From the NCBI RefSeq assembly GCF_015074785.1, contig NZ_CP042464.1:2725001-2789000 (forward strand): 64,000 bases of DNA, given 5' to 3'. Under the pieces are notes generated by a model. The model was not told where the DNA came from, searched no databases, and saw only the letters and a list, made by a program, of their open reading frames with translations. Numbering within the stretch: position 1 is the stretch's first letter; every line of letters starts with the position of its first letter. The stretch is from Segatella copri (GTDB taxonomy: Bacteria > Bacteroidota > Bacteroidia > Bacteroidales > Bacteroidaceae). The position numbers and the translations under genes are program-made. Positions 54,119-61,886 of the stretch are shown piece by piece.

Positions 54119-54158
54119 GCATCAAGTTCAATATCCAAACCTCAAAATTAAGAGTAAA
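54119..54158 (+). repeat. degenerate TTCAAA-type repeat before comF
   Basis: CATCAAGTTCAATATCCAAA then CCTCAAAATTAAGAGTAAA, a decayed copy 4 bases before the comF start. Confidence 0.6.
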
Positions 54159-54161
54159 GCC

Positions 54162-54893
54162 ATGCGTACCAGCCTGTTAAAAGACATATTAGATTTATTC
54201 TTCCCCCGAACCTGCGCCATCTGCGGAAATGTGCTCGCTGGCGGGGAGGAGATGATATGCATAAAATGTCTGTTCCGCATGCCGGGAACCGATACCTGGA
54301 AACAGCCCTACGACAACGAGATGGCAAAACTCTTCTGGCATCTGATTCCCATCGAACGCTGCTGCGCTCTCTTCCATCACATCAGCCATGCCACATCGGC
54401 TAGAGCCGTCTACCAGCTGAAATACATGCATCATCCTGAAATGGGAATCTATCTGGGCAGAATGCTGGCAAAGAAGGGGTTAAGCATTCAGTTCTTCGAC
54501 GGAATAGACGCCATCATCCCCATCCCGCTCACCCGAAAACGAGAAAAAGAACGCGGCTATAACCAGAGCCTTCTCATCGCCAAAGGCATCCAGCAACTCA
54601 CCCATCTGACCATCATCAAGGATGCCGTAAGAAGGAAAAAGTTTAGCGAAAGCCAAACCCACAAGAACCGGCAGGAAAGACAGGAAAACGTGAGCCAGGT
54701 TTTTGAAGCCGCAGCAACCTATCATGACGGGCAGGGCGAGCACCCCATCACGCAACTTGAGGGCAAACATATCCTCATCATCGACGACGTATGTACAACC
54801 GGCGCCACCATCATCTCCTGTGCGGAAACCCTGATAAAAGCAGCCGGAAAGATGAAGATAAGCGTGCTGACAGTAGGTTTCGCACACGACTAA
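54162..54893 (+). CDS. comF: ComF-family phosphoribosyltransferase-like protein
   Basis: 243 residues. N-terminal double-zinc-finger segment with CAICGN and CIKCLF, then a type I phosphoribosyltransferase fold with PRPP-binding motif ILIIDDVCTTGATIISC and an upstream loop KREKERGYNQS. Involved in DNA uptake or ssDNA handling in competent bacteria; here its partner is unknown. Third gene in the prmC-recX-comF run. Confidence 0.92.
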   Translation: MRTSLLKDILDLFFPRTCAICGNVLAGGEEMICIKCLFRMPGTDTWKQPYDNEMAKLFWHLIPIERCCALFHHISHATSARAVYQLKYMHHPEMGIYLGRMLAKKGLSIQFFDGIDAIIPIPLTRKREKERGYNQSLLIAKGIQQLTHLTIIKDAVRRKKFSESQTHKNRQERQENVSQVFEAAATYHDGQGEHPITQLEGKHILIIDDVCTTGATIISCAETLIKAAGKMKISVLTVGFAHD

Positions 54894-54960
54894 AGGCCCT
54901 TTTTGCCGAGAGTTAAAACATTTTAACCCTAAATATAGCCGCCGTGTGCAAAAATCATTG

Positions 54961-54968
54961 TACCTTTG
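54961..54968 (+). promoter_or_regulatory. -7 element of the pyrE unit
   Basis: TACCTTTG, 36 bases before the pyrE ATG. Confidence 0.75.
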
Positions 54969-55004
54969 CAAAATAATTAATAATAATTTAATCCTTTAAA
55001 GATT

Positions 55005-55637
55005 ATGGACAAACTGAAGAAAGAATTCGCATCTAAGTTATTGAAAGTAAAGGCTATCAAGTTGCAGCCTAATGATCCATTCACATGGGCTTCTGGCTGG
55101 AAGTCACCATTCTATTGCGATAACCGCAAGACTCTCTCATTCCCAGAACTCCGCAATTATGTAAAGCTTGAGCTCGTTCACGCTATCCTGGAGCAGTTCC
55201 CAGAGGCTGATGCTGTAGCCGGAGTAGCTACTGGTGCCATCGCGCAGGGTGCTTTGGTTGCTGACGAACTGAACATGCCTTTCGTATACGTTCGTTCTAA
55301 ACCAAAGGATCACGGTATGCAGAACCTCATCGAAGGTCAGCTCGACCCTAAGGCTAAGGTTGTGGTAGTAGAAGACCTGATTTCTACCGGCGGCAGCTCT
55401 CTCAAGGCAGTAGAAGCTCTCCGCAAGAACGGCAACGAGATTGTGGGCATGGTAGCTAGCTACACCTATGGTTTCCCTATCGCCGAGAAGGCTTTTGCTG
55501 ATGCTAACGTAAAGCTGGTTACTTTGACCGACTATGAGCACGTAGTGGCAGAGGCTCTGGAGACTGGCTATATCAAGCAGGAAGACGTAGAGCTGCTCCA
55601 CGAGTGGCGCAAGGACCCAGCTAACTGGAAGAAGTAA
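55005..55637 (+). CDS. pyrE: orotate phosphoribosyltransferase
   Basis: 210 residues, cytosolic: orotate plus PRPP to OMP in pyrimidine synthesis. Type I PRT motif VVVVEDLISTGGSSLKA and the flexible-loop segment YVRSKPKDHGMQN (catalytic Lys); N-terminal WASGWKSPFYCDNR. Followed 19 bases later by the SRPBCC gene and then argH, so probably one transcript. Confidence 0.96.
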   Translation: MDKLKKEFASKLLKVKAIKLQPNDPFTWASGWKSPFYCDNRKTLSFPELRNYVKLELVHAILEQFPEADAVAGVATGAIAQGALVADELNMPFVYVRSKPKDHGMQNLIEGQLDPKAKVVVVEDLISTGGSSLKAVEALRKNGNEIVGMVASYTYGFPIAEKAFADANVKLVTLTDYEHVVAEALETGYIKQEDVELLHEWRKDPANWKK

Positions 55638-55656
55638 TCAAGCTGACCCATCAATA

Positions 55657-56118
55657 ATGAGTACAAGTACATTCGAAAGTAATATCAAACAGATTCCTCA
55701 CAAGCAGGAATCTGTTTACCGTACATTGAGCGACCTGAACAACCTGCAGATGCTTAAAGACCGCTTCGAGCAGGTGAAAGACCAGATTCCTGAGGACAAG
55801 AGAAAGGAAATGGAAAAGCTGAAGGACCTCAAGTTTGATAGCGACAGCATCTCTATCACAGCACCTATGGTGGGTGAAATCAAGATGCGCATCATCGACC
55901 GCGAGGAGCCTAAGACCATCAAGTTTGAAACAGAAAACAGCCCTGTTCCTTTCAACTTCTGGATTCAGCTGCTCCCTACCGGCGAGTTCTCATGCAAAAT
56001 GAAACTCACCATCAAGGCAGAACTTAACATGTTTATCAAGGGTATGGTGAAGAAGCCATTGCAGGAAGGCATCGAAAAAATTGCTGATGCGCTTGCGATG
56101 ATTCCTTACCAGGATTAA
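55657..56118 (+). CDS. SRPBCC (START-like) domain protein
   Basis: 153 residues, polyketide-cyclase/START-like fold, probably cytosolic: hydrophobic-pocket strand pattern SVYRTLSDLNNLQML and FWIQLLPTGEFSCKMKLTIKAE. Unknown ligand. Sits between pyrE and argH with 19- and 14-base gaps, which suggests co-expression rather than shared pathway. Confidence 0.8.
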   Translation: MSTSTFESNIKQIPHKQESVYRTLSDLNNLQMLKDRFEQVKDQIPEDKRKEMEKLKDLKFDSDSISITAPMVGEIKMRIIDREEPKTIKFETENSPVPFNFWIQLLPTGEFSCKMKLTIKAELNMFIKGMVKKPLQEGIEKIADALAMIPYQD

Positions 56119-56132
56119 TAAATAAAGAAATT

Positions 56133-57470
56133 ATGGCACATAAACTTTGGGAAAAGAACTTCGAAGTAAACAAGGAAATTGAAAGATTCACCGTAGGAAG
56201 AGACCGCGAACTCGACCTCTATCTCGCCAAGTATGACGTGCTGGGCAGTATGGCACACATCACCATGCTCGAAAGCATCGGACTCCTGGAGAAAGATGAA
56301 CTCACCCAGCTCCTTGCCGAACTGAAAAACATCTACGCCATCGCCGACAAGGGCGAATTCGTAATAGAAGACGGCGTGGAAGACGTTCATTCCCAGGTAG
56401 AACTGATGCTCACACAGAAACTGGGCGACATGGGCAAGAAGATTCATTCGGGCAGATCACGCAACGACCAGGTTCTCGTAGACCTCAAACTCTTCACCCG
56501 TCATGAGTTGAAGGAGATTGTGGACGCCGTGAAGATTCTCTTCGACGAGCTGATTCAGAAGAGCAACCAGTATAAGAACGTGCTGATGCCGGGCTACACC
56601 CATCTGCAGGTGGCTATGCCTTCATCATTCGGTCTCTGGTTTGGCGCTTATGCTGAAGGACTTGCCGATGACATGCTCTTCCTTCAGGCTGCTTACCGCA
56701 TGACCAACCGCAACCCATTGGGTAGCGCTGCCGGCTATGGAAGTTCATTCCCATTGAACCGCACCATGACCACCGAACTTCTCGGTTTCGACAGCATGGA
56801 CTATAATGTGGTTTATGCACAAATGGGCAGAGGAAAGATGGAACGCAACGTGGCTTTCGCCATGGCTACCGTGGCAGGAACTTTGGCAAAGATGGCTTTC
56901 GACGCCTGCATGTTCAACTGTCAGAACTTCGGTTTCGTGAAATTGCCTAAGGAGTGCACCACCGGTTCGAGCATCATGCCACACAAGAAGAATCCAGACG
57001 TATTCGAGTTGATTCGCGCCAAGAGCAACAAGCTCCAGAGCCTTCCACAGCAGGTAATGCTCATCATGAACAACCTGCCAGTAGGCTATTTCCGCGATCT
57101 CCAGATTATCAAGGAAGTGTTTCTCCCTGCCTTCGACGAGTTGAAGGACTGTCTGCAGATGGCTGCCTACATCATCAACAAGATGGAGGTGAACGAGCAT
57201 ATTCTTGACGATCCTCGCTACGACCCTATGTTCTCAGTAGAAGAAGTTAACCAGCTTGCAGCCAACGGAATGCCATTCCGCGATGCTTACAAGAAGGTAG
57301 GACTGGAAATCGAGGCTGGCGAATTCAAGCCAAACAAGGATATTCATCATACTCACGAAGGCAGCATCGGCAATCTCTGCAATGACAAGGTTCAGGCGCT
57401 GATGGAGCAGACCCTCTCTGAGTTCCACTTCGAGCGCATGGAGAATGCCGAGAAGAATCTTCTGAAATAA
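56133..57470 (+). CDS. argH: argininosuccinate lyase
   Basis: 445 residues, fumarase/aspartase superfamily: cleaves argininosuccinate to arginine and fumarate. Signature GSSIMPHKKNPDVFE, conserved SGRSRNDQ and HTHLQVAMPSSFG-like YTHLQVAMP. Tetrameric enzyme. No other arg genes are nearby. The lipoprotein gene follows after 18 bases. Confidence 0.96.
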   Translation: MAHKLWEKNFEVNKEIERFTVGRDRELDLYLAKYDVLGSMAHITMLESIGLLEKDELTQLLAELKNIYAIADKGEFVIEDGVEDVHSQVELMLTQKLGDMGKKIHSGRSRNDQVLVDLKLFTRHELKEIVDAVKILFDELIQKSNQYKNVLMPGYTHLQVAMPSSFGLWFGAYAEGLADDMLFLQAAYRMTNRNPLGSAAGYGSSFPLNRTMTTELLGFDSMDYNVVYAQMGRGKMERNVAFAMATVAGTLAKMAFDACMFNCQNFGFVKLPKECTTGSSIMPHKKNPDVFELIRAKSNKLQSLPQQVMLIMNNLPVGYFRDLQIIKEVFLPAFDELKDCLQMAAYIINKMEVNEHILDDPRYDPMFSVEEVNQLAANGMPFRDAYKKVGLEIEAGEFKPNKDIHHTHEGSIGNLCNDKVQALMEQTLSEFHFERMENAEKNLLK

Positions 57471-57488
57471 AGACTGAAAGGTTTCTGC

Positions 57489-58115
57489 ATGAAGAATAGC
57501 ATATATAATAAGATATATATATATAATAAGGTGAAGAGCATGGCAGGAATAGCTATGCTCTTACTTTGTTCGTGCGATGCAGAAAACAGCATCAGCACCA
57601 AATATCCCTGCCAGTTCTACTTCAAGTCGCAATACCATCCGGGCACAAGTCTGGAAACAGCCCTCAACGGAACGGGCGTCTACACAATGGTTAGTGCCAA
57701 AAAGGTAAATGGAGCCTGGAATATCTATTCTACATTAAACGATGGCAAAAACCAGCCAGAAACCATCATCCTCTCTACAGCGAAGGAGAATTATGCCAAC
57801 TATACTTATCTGGGAGCGGGCAACGACCCTAAAGATGCCAGGAAGAATGGCTTCATCATGGGATTATCCAACTTCAGCGGACATGTAGCCTGGGACCGCC
57901 AATGCCCCAACTGTCTGGAACAATATGGTGGAACCAACTATCCGCTGGAATGGACCGGCAACCGCCAATCGGTAATTTGCGACAAATGTAAACGCATCTA
58001 CAGCCTGGAAAACGGAACCATCACAAGCGGCGGAAAGAGCAAAAACGACAAGGCGCTGATGAAATATCAAGTAACCTACAACGGCAAAGGAACCGATATA
58101 TACGTGGGAAACTAA
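57489..58115 (+). CDS. lipoprotein with a CPNC/CDKC zinc-ribbon-like pair
   Basis: 208 residues. An N-terminal signal with lipobox-like LLLCSC after an AT-rich start (MKNSIYNKIYIYNKVKSMAGIAM); MAGIAMLLL is an alternative start. The domain has YPCQFYFKSQYHPGTS and, at about 137-165, CPNCLEQ ... CDKC, the layout of a small metal or Fe-S site. Not recognised as a named family. No promoter seen, so it is probably read from argH; role unknown. Confidence 0.7.
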   Translation: MKNSIYNKIYIYNKVKSMAGIAMLLLCSCDAENSISTKYPCQFYFKSQYHPGTSLETALNGTGVYTMVSAKKVNGAWNIYSTLNDGKNQPETIILSTAKENYANYTYLGAGNDPKDARKNGFIMGLSNFSGHVAWDRQCPNCLEQYGGTNYPLEWTGNRQSVICDKCKRIYSLENGTITSGGKSKNDKALMKYQVTYNGKGTDIYVGN

Positions 58116-58175
58116 GCAGAAACGGAGGGCAAGCGAAAAAAATGGCGCTTTCTTGTCTTAAAAAATGTAAATCGT

Positions 58176-58206
58176 TTGGAGATTTAAAGAAATAGCATTA
58201 CCTTTG
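58176..58206 (+). promoter_or_regulatory. tRNA promoter
   Basis: TTG 58176-58178 and TACCTTTG 58199-58206, spacing 20 bases, 12 bases before tRNA-Gly. Confidence 0.85.
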
Positions 58207-58218
58207 CACCCACATAAC

Positions 58219-58291
58219 GCGGAAATAGCTCAGTTGGTAGAGCACAACCTTGCCAAGGTTGGGGTCGCGGGTCCGAGTCCCGTTTTCCGCT
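58219..58291 (+). tRNA. tRNA-Gly (anticodon GCC)
   Basis: 73 bases folding to a full cloverleaf: acceptor GCGGAAA/TTTCCGC, D arm GCTC/GAGC, anticodon stem CAACC/GGTTG with loop TTGCCAA, T arm GCGGG/CCCGT. The T loop reads TCCGAGT, with C at position 55 instead of the near-universal U. Confidence 0.95.
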
Positions 58292-58311
58292 CAACTCTTA
58301 ACGTTTACCAT

Positions 58312-58397
58312 GCCGCAATGGTGGAATTGGTAGACACGAGGGACTTAAAATCCCTTGGCCAGTAATGGCTGTGCGGGTTCGAGTCCCGCTCGCGGCA
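58312..58397 (+). tRNA. tRNA-Leu (anticodon TAA)
   Basis: 86 bases with a long variable arm; anticodon stem GGGA/TCCC around TAA. Acceptor GCCGCAA pairs with TCGCGGC except for an A.C at position 6-67. No CCA is encoded. Co-transcribed with tRNA-Gly. Confidence 0.92.
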
Positions 58398-58414
58398 CCT
58401 TAAAGTTTTTCCTT

Positions 58415-59422
58415 ATGAAAAAATTTGCTTACATCCTCATTTTATTCATTACGCTGGTCTTAACATCATGTGGTGTTAGCAGTGGGCATTTCAAGTTTGA
58501 AGGCAAATTTCTCAACATGAATCAAGGCGAGTTTTATGTATATAGTCCTGACGGGGGCTTTGAAGGCGTTGACACCATCAAGGTAGAAGGCGGCCGTTTC
58601 ACTTTCGAAACCGAATGTAAGGAAGATTTTACCATTATGCTTGTTTTCCCAAATTTCTCTGAGCAGCCTATCTTCGCAAAATCGGGCAAATCAGTAGAAA
58701 TCAAGGCAGATGCCTCGCACCTTAAGGAAATGGAGGTAAGCGGAACCAAGGATAACGAACTGATGACAAAATTCCGCCAGAGCATCCTGAAAGATACGCC
58801 ACCTGAGGCTAAGAAGCATGCTGAAGACTTCGTCAGGGAACATCCGAATTCTGTGGTCAGCATCTATCTGATCAGAAAATACTTCATCACTTCTACACAA
58901 CCAGATTACCGCAAGGCGCTCTCACTCATCAATATCGTAGAGAAAGAACAGCCTAAAAACGGACAGTTGGCTAAGATGAAGCAGTTGGCAGAAACCATGA
59001 AGAATGTAGGCACCGGTGCAACCCTGCCTTCATTTACAGCATACGATATCAACGGAAAACTCGTTTCTAGTACAGAAATGAGCAGCGCTACGGTTGCTGT
59101 ACTCTACACCTGGGCTACCTATAACTATGACAGCCAGGACATGCAGCGCGAACTGAAGAGCCGGCAGAAGAAATCGAACGGCAAGCTTAAGCTGATGGCT
59201 TTCTGTCTGGATGCCAGCAAGAGCGAATGCAAGAACAACATCAAGCGCGACTCTATCGCATGCCCTATCATCTGCAACGGCGACATGCTGGAAGACAAGA
59301 CCTTGAAGAAGTTGGGATTGGAAAACCTTCCTGACAACATCATACTTCAAAATGGTAAAATCATCGCCCGAGGCATGAAAAAGCAAGAGCTTTACAATAA
59401 GCTCGACCAACTGCTAAAATAA
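58415..59422 (+). CDS. DUF4369-type lipoprotein with thioredoxin-like C-terminus
   Basis: 335 residues from 58415, 18 bases after tRNA-Leu; an earlier in-frame start is inside the tRNA. Lipobox LVLTSC. N-terminal DUF4369-like domain at about 25-130 (FKFEGKFLNMNQGEFYVYSPDGG, FTFETECKEDF), then a helical link and a thioredoxin/AhpC-like fold (GATLPSFTAYDINGKLVSSTEM, ..AVLYTWATYNYDSQDM), where the usual CxxC is missing (WATYNYDS). Probably a periplasmic scaffold rather than an oxidoreductase. Confidence 0.82.
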   Translation: MKKFAYILILFITLVLTSCGVSSGHFKFEGKFLNMNQGEFYVYSPDGGFEGVDTIKVEGGRFTFETECKEDFTIMLVFPNFSEQPIFAKSGKSVEIKADASHLKEMEVSGTKDNELMTKFRQSILKDTPPEAKKHAEDFVREHPNSVVSIYLIRKYFITSTQPDYRKALSLINIVEKEQPKNGQLAKMKQLAETMKNVGTGATLPSFTAYDINGKLVSSTEMSSATVAVLYTWATYNYDSQDMQRELKSRQKKSNGKLKLMAFCLDASKSECKNNIKRDSIACPIICNGDMLEDKTLKKLGLENLPDNIILQNGKIIARGMKKQELYNKLDQLLK

Positions 59423-59464
59423 ATACTTTCGAGCTAGTCAAGAACCCATAAAAAGCACGCCTAT

Positions 59465-61024
59465 ATGTTAGTAAAGACATATTGTGCAGCAGTTAACGGA
59501 CTAGAAGTAACTACTGTAACCGTAGAAGTAAGCCTCAACAGAGGCGTCATGTACCACCTCACAGGCTTAGGCGACGAGGCGGTCAAAGAGAGCCGTAACC
59601 GAATTTCAGCAGCTCTCCAGTATAGCGGCTTCAAATTTCCGATAGCCGACATCACCATCAATCTGGCTCCAGCTGACCTCAGGAAAGAGGGCAGCAGTTT
59701 CGACTTGCCGCTTGCAATCGGACTTCTAGGCGCCAACAACAACATTCCCGAAGATCATCTGAAAGAGTACATGATGGTAGGCGAGTTGAGCCTTGACGGT
59801 ACGCTCCAGCCTATCAAAGGTGCCCTGCCGATAGCTATCAGAGCCAGAGCAGAGCACTTTAAGGGACTGATTGTGCCGGAACAGAACGCTCGGGAAGCGG
59901 CTGTCGTAAACAATCTTGAGGTTTACGGCATGAAAACGCTTTTCGAAGTCATACAATTCATGAGCGACAGAAGCAATCCTTCTCCTACCATTGTTGACAC
60001 CCGCAAGGAATTCTACGAAAACCAGACACATTGTGAATACGATTATGCCGATGTTCGCGGTCAGGAAAACGTGAAAAGAGCGCTCGAAGTGGCTGCGGCT
60101 GGTGGACACAACCTGATTATGGTAGGTCCTCCAGGTTCCGGAAAGTCGATGATGGCAAAACGTTTGCCGTCCATCCTCCCCCCTCTCACGCTCTCTGAGA
60201 GTCTGGAAACAACACAGATTCACTCCATTGCAGGCAAACTGGGCAAGAATGTATCACTCATTTCCCAACGCCCGTTCCGGTCTCCTCACCATACCATCTC
60301 TCAAGTGGCTCTGGTAGGCGGTGGAACATCGCCACAACCGGGAGAAATATCGCTCGCCCATAATGGCGTTCTGTTCTGCGATGAACTTCCGGAGTTCAAT
60401 AAAACCACTCTGGAAGTACTCCGCCAGCCATTGGAAGACCGCCACATCAACATCAGCAGAGCGAAATATTCTACAGATTATCCATGTTCATTCATGTTTG
60501 TGGCAAGTATGAACCCTTGTCCATGCGGATATTATGGTGATCCGACACATCGTTGTGTCTGCACGCCAGGCCAGATTCAAAGATACATGAACAAGATTTC
60601 GGGTCCGTTACTCGACCGCATCGACATCCAATGTGAGATTAGTCCTGTTCCTTTTCAGGATATTTCGAAGGCAGCACCAGGTGAGCCAAGTGCCAAGATC
60701 AGAGAAAGAGTCATCAAGGCAAGAGAAGTTCAAGCCGAAAGATTCAAAGATTATAAAGGCATCCATTGCAACGCCCAGATGACCGAAAGAATGATTCATC
60801 AGTTTGCCGAACCCGACGAACAAGGTATCGAACTGCTCCGAATGGCAATGGAGAAGCTTTCGTTGTCAGCAAGAGCTTACAACAGAATCCTGAAAGTGGC
60901 ACGAACCATTGCTGATTTGGCAGGAAGTGAACAGATTAAGCCTGACCATATAGCAGAAGCCGTGGGATACAGAACCCTCGACAGAGGCGATTGGGCAGAA
61001 AGAGGACAAAGAAGATATATGTAA
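59465..61024 (+). CDS. YifB/ComM-family Mg-chelatase-like AAA ATPase
   Basis: 519 residues. N-terminal Lon-protease-like domain (VEVSLNRGVMYHLTGL), Mg-chelatase AAA core with Walker A GPPGSGKSMMAKRLPS and FCDELPEFNKTTLEVLRQPL, then the ComM C-terminal MG_chelatase_C with cysteines NPCPCGYYGDPTHRC. Homologues are branch-migration helicases that aid integration of transforming DNA; with comF this is the second competence-related gene in the region. Ends in a good terminator. Confidence 0.9.
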   Translation: MLVKTYCAAVNGLEVTTVTVEVSLNRGVMYHLTGLGDEAVKESRNRISAALQYSGFKFPIADITINLAPADLRKEGSSFDLPLAIGLLGANNNIPEDHLKEYMMVGELSLDGTLQPIKGALPIAIRARAEHFKGLIVPEQNAREAAVVNNLEVYGMKTLFEVIQFMSDRSNPSPTIVDTRKEFYENQTHCEYDYADVRGQENVKRALEVAAAGGHNLIMVGPPGSGKSMMAKRLPSILPPLTLSESLETTQIHSIAGKLGKNVSLISQRPFRSPHHTISQVALVGGGTSPQPGEISLAHNGVLFCDELPEFNKTTLEVLRQPLEDRHINISRAKYSTDYPCSFMFVASMNPCPCGYYGDPTHRCVCTPGQIQRYMNKISGPLLDRIDIQCEISPVPFQDISKAAPGEPSAKIRERVIKAREVQAERFKDYKGIHCNAQMTERMIHQFAEPDEQGIELLRMAMEKLSLSARAYNRILKVARTIADLAGSEQIKPDHIAEAVGYRTLDRGDWAERGQRRYM

Positions 61025-61103
61025 AAGGATAAAAATCCGTTTTTTCCTATCATTCGCTCTAAAAAGTTGGATTTATAAAGGGAAAAAGGGAGAAAAATAG
61101 AAG

Positions 61104-61149
61104 AATAGCCATTCTAGAACAATTACAAATCTGTTTTAGAATGGCTATT
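61104..61149 (+). terminator. rho-independent terminator after yifB/comM
   Basis: AATAGCCATTCTA (61104-61116) and complement (61137-61149), 20-base loop, then a T-rich run. Nothing further is visible to 61346. Confidence 0.85.
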
Positions 61150-61346
61150 TTCTTTTGTTACTACAAAAATATTACCCCATAAACACAAAAACACTATTAA
61201 AATCGGACAAAGACGAATACTAAAATCATCCAATAAAGGGTAAATTCTGTTCTCTAGGGTGGAATATTTGATTTAAATTAGCTTTTAAATTTACGAAAAT
61301 CACTAATTCTAATAAAAATTACCCCATATAGGATAAAAAAATGCAT

Positions 61347-61354
61347 TACCTTTG
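61347..61354 (+). promoter_or_regulatory. -7 element of the tiny membrane protein
   Basis: TACCTTTG, 63 bases before the start codon at 61418. Confidence 0.7.
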
Positions 61355-61417
61355 CAAACGTAAAAAGAAAGCTAGCACAACGCTAGTTTAATTATTAACA
61401 ACAAAACTATTAAGATT

Positions 61418-61516
61418 ATGGATTGCATTTTTAAAATTACAAACGCAGTAAAGAAGATTGGTTTCGTAATTCTTCTTGCAGAGTTGGCCGTTATCGCCTA
61501 TATGAACGTAATGTAA
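61418..61516 (+). CDS. 32-residue single-pass membrane peptide
   Basis: ATG at 61418 gives MDCIFKITNAVKKIGF followed by VILLAELAVIAYMNVM and TAA. The C-terminal half is one hydrophobic helix with a single Glu; the N-terminal half carries four lysines, so an N-in inner-membrane protein is expected. Own promoter upstream, structured RNA and terminator downstream. Below the usual gene-calling limit. A regulatory small protein or type-I-toxin-like peptide are both possible; no homologue recognised. Confidence 0.55.
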   Translation: MDCIFKITNAVKKIGFVILLAELAVIAYMNVM

Positions 61517-61587
61517 GAAATCTCTCTATAGATAAAAATATATAAGGAGGAAGTTTTCTACATACTAAGGTAATTAGATTGTAAAAG

Positions 61588-61726
61588 GTCAACAACATAA
61601 GTTGTCAGAACGAATAAGTTCTTAGAAAAAGTAAATGATAATAATTAGGTACAGTCCTATCAGGGAGGAGTCTGAGGGAAATGTACAAGATGGGAGGCTC
61701 TTGCAGAGATGCGAAGAGCCTTTTTT
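61588..61726 (+). ncRNA. possible structured RNA or 3'UTR ending in a terminator
   Basis: Contains ACAAC/GTTGT (61592-61605), GAAC/GTTC near 61608-61620, and a terminator GGCTCTT/AAGAGCC (61696-61702, 61714-61720) with T6. It may be the 3' part of the small-protein transcript or a small RNA. No known family recognised; no separate promoter seen. Confidence 0.4.
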
Positions 61727-61848
61727 CGTATCCAGTCCTCCCCTTTCCCTTACCATAAAAAACTAAAGAACCCTGCTTTTTTACACCTTATTACATATAA
61801 AAGTAAGAAAAAGCGACGAGAATCCTTTCTTATCTCCAACATTTTTTG

Positions 61849-61856
61849 TAATTTTG
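61849..61856 (+). promoter_or_regulatory. -7 element of metG
   Basis: TAATTTTG, 30 bases before ATG 61887; it overlaps an upstream in-frame ATG at 61854. Confidence 0.65.
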
Positions 61857-61886
61857 CAGCCAAATAACAAAAATATATTAGCTAAT

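Noticed and set aside
61588..61726. 4.5S, 6S, tmRNA or RNase P RNA
   Set aside because: None of the conserved motifs (such as the GGAAGCAG-type SRP loop or a tag ORF) is present.
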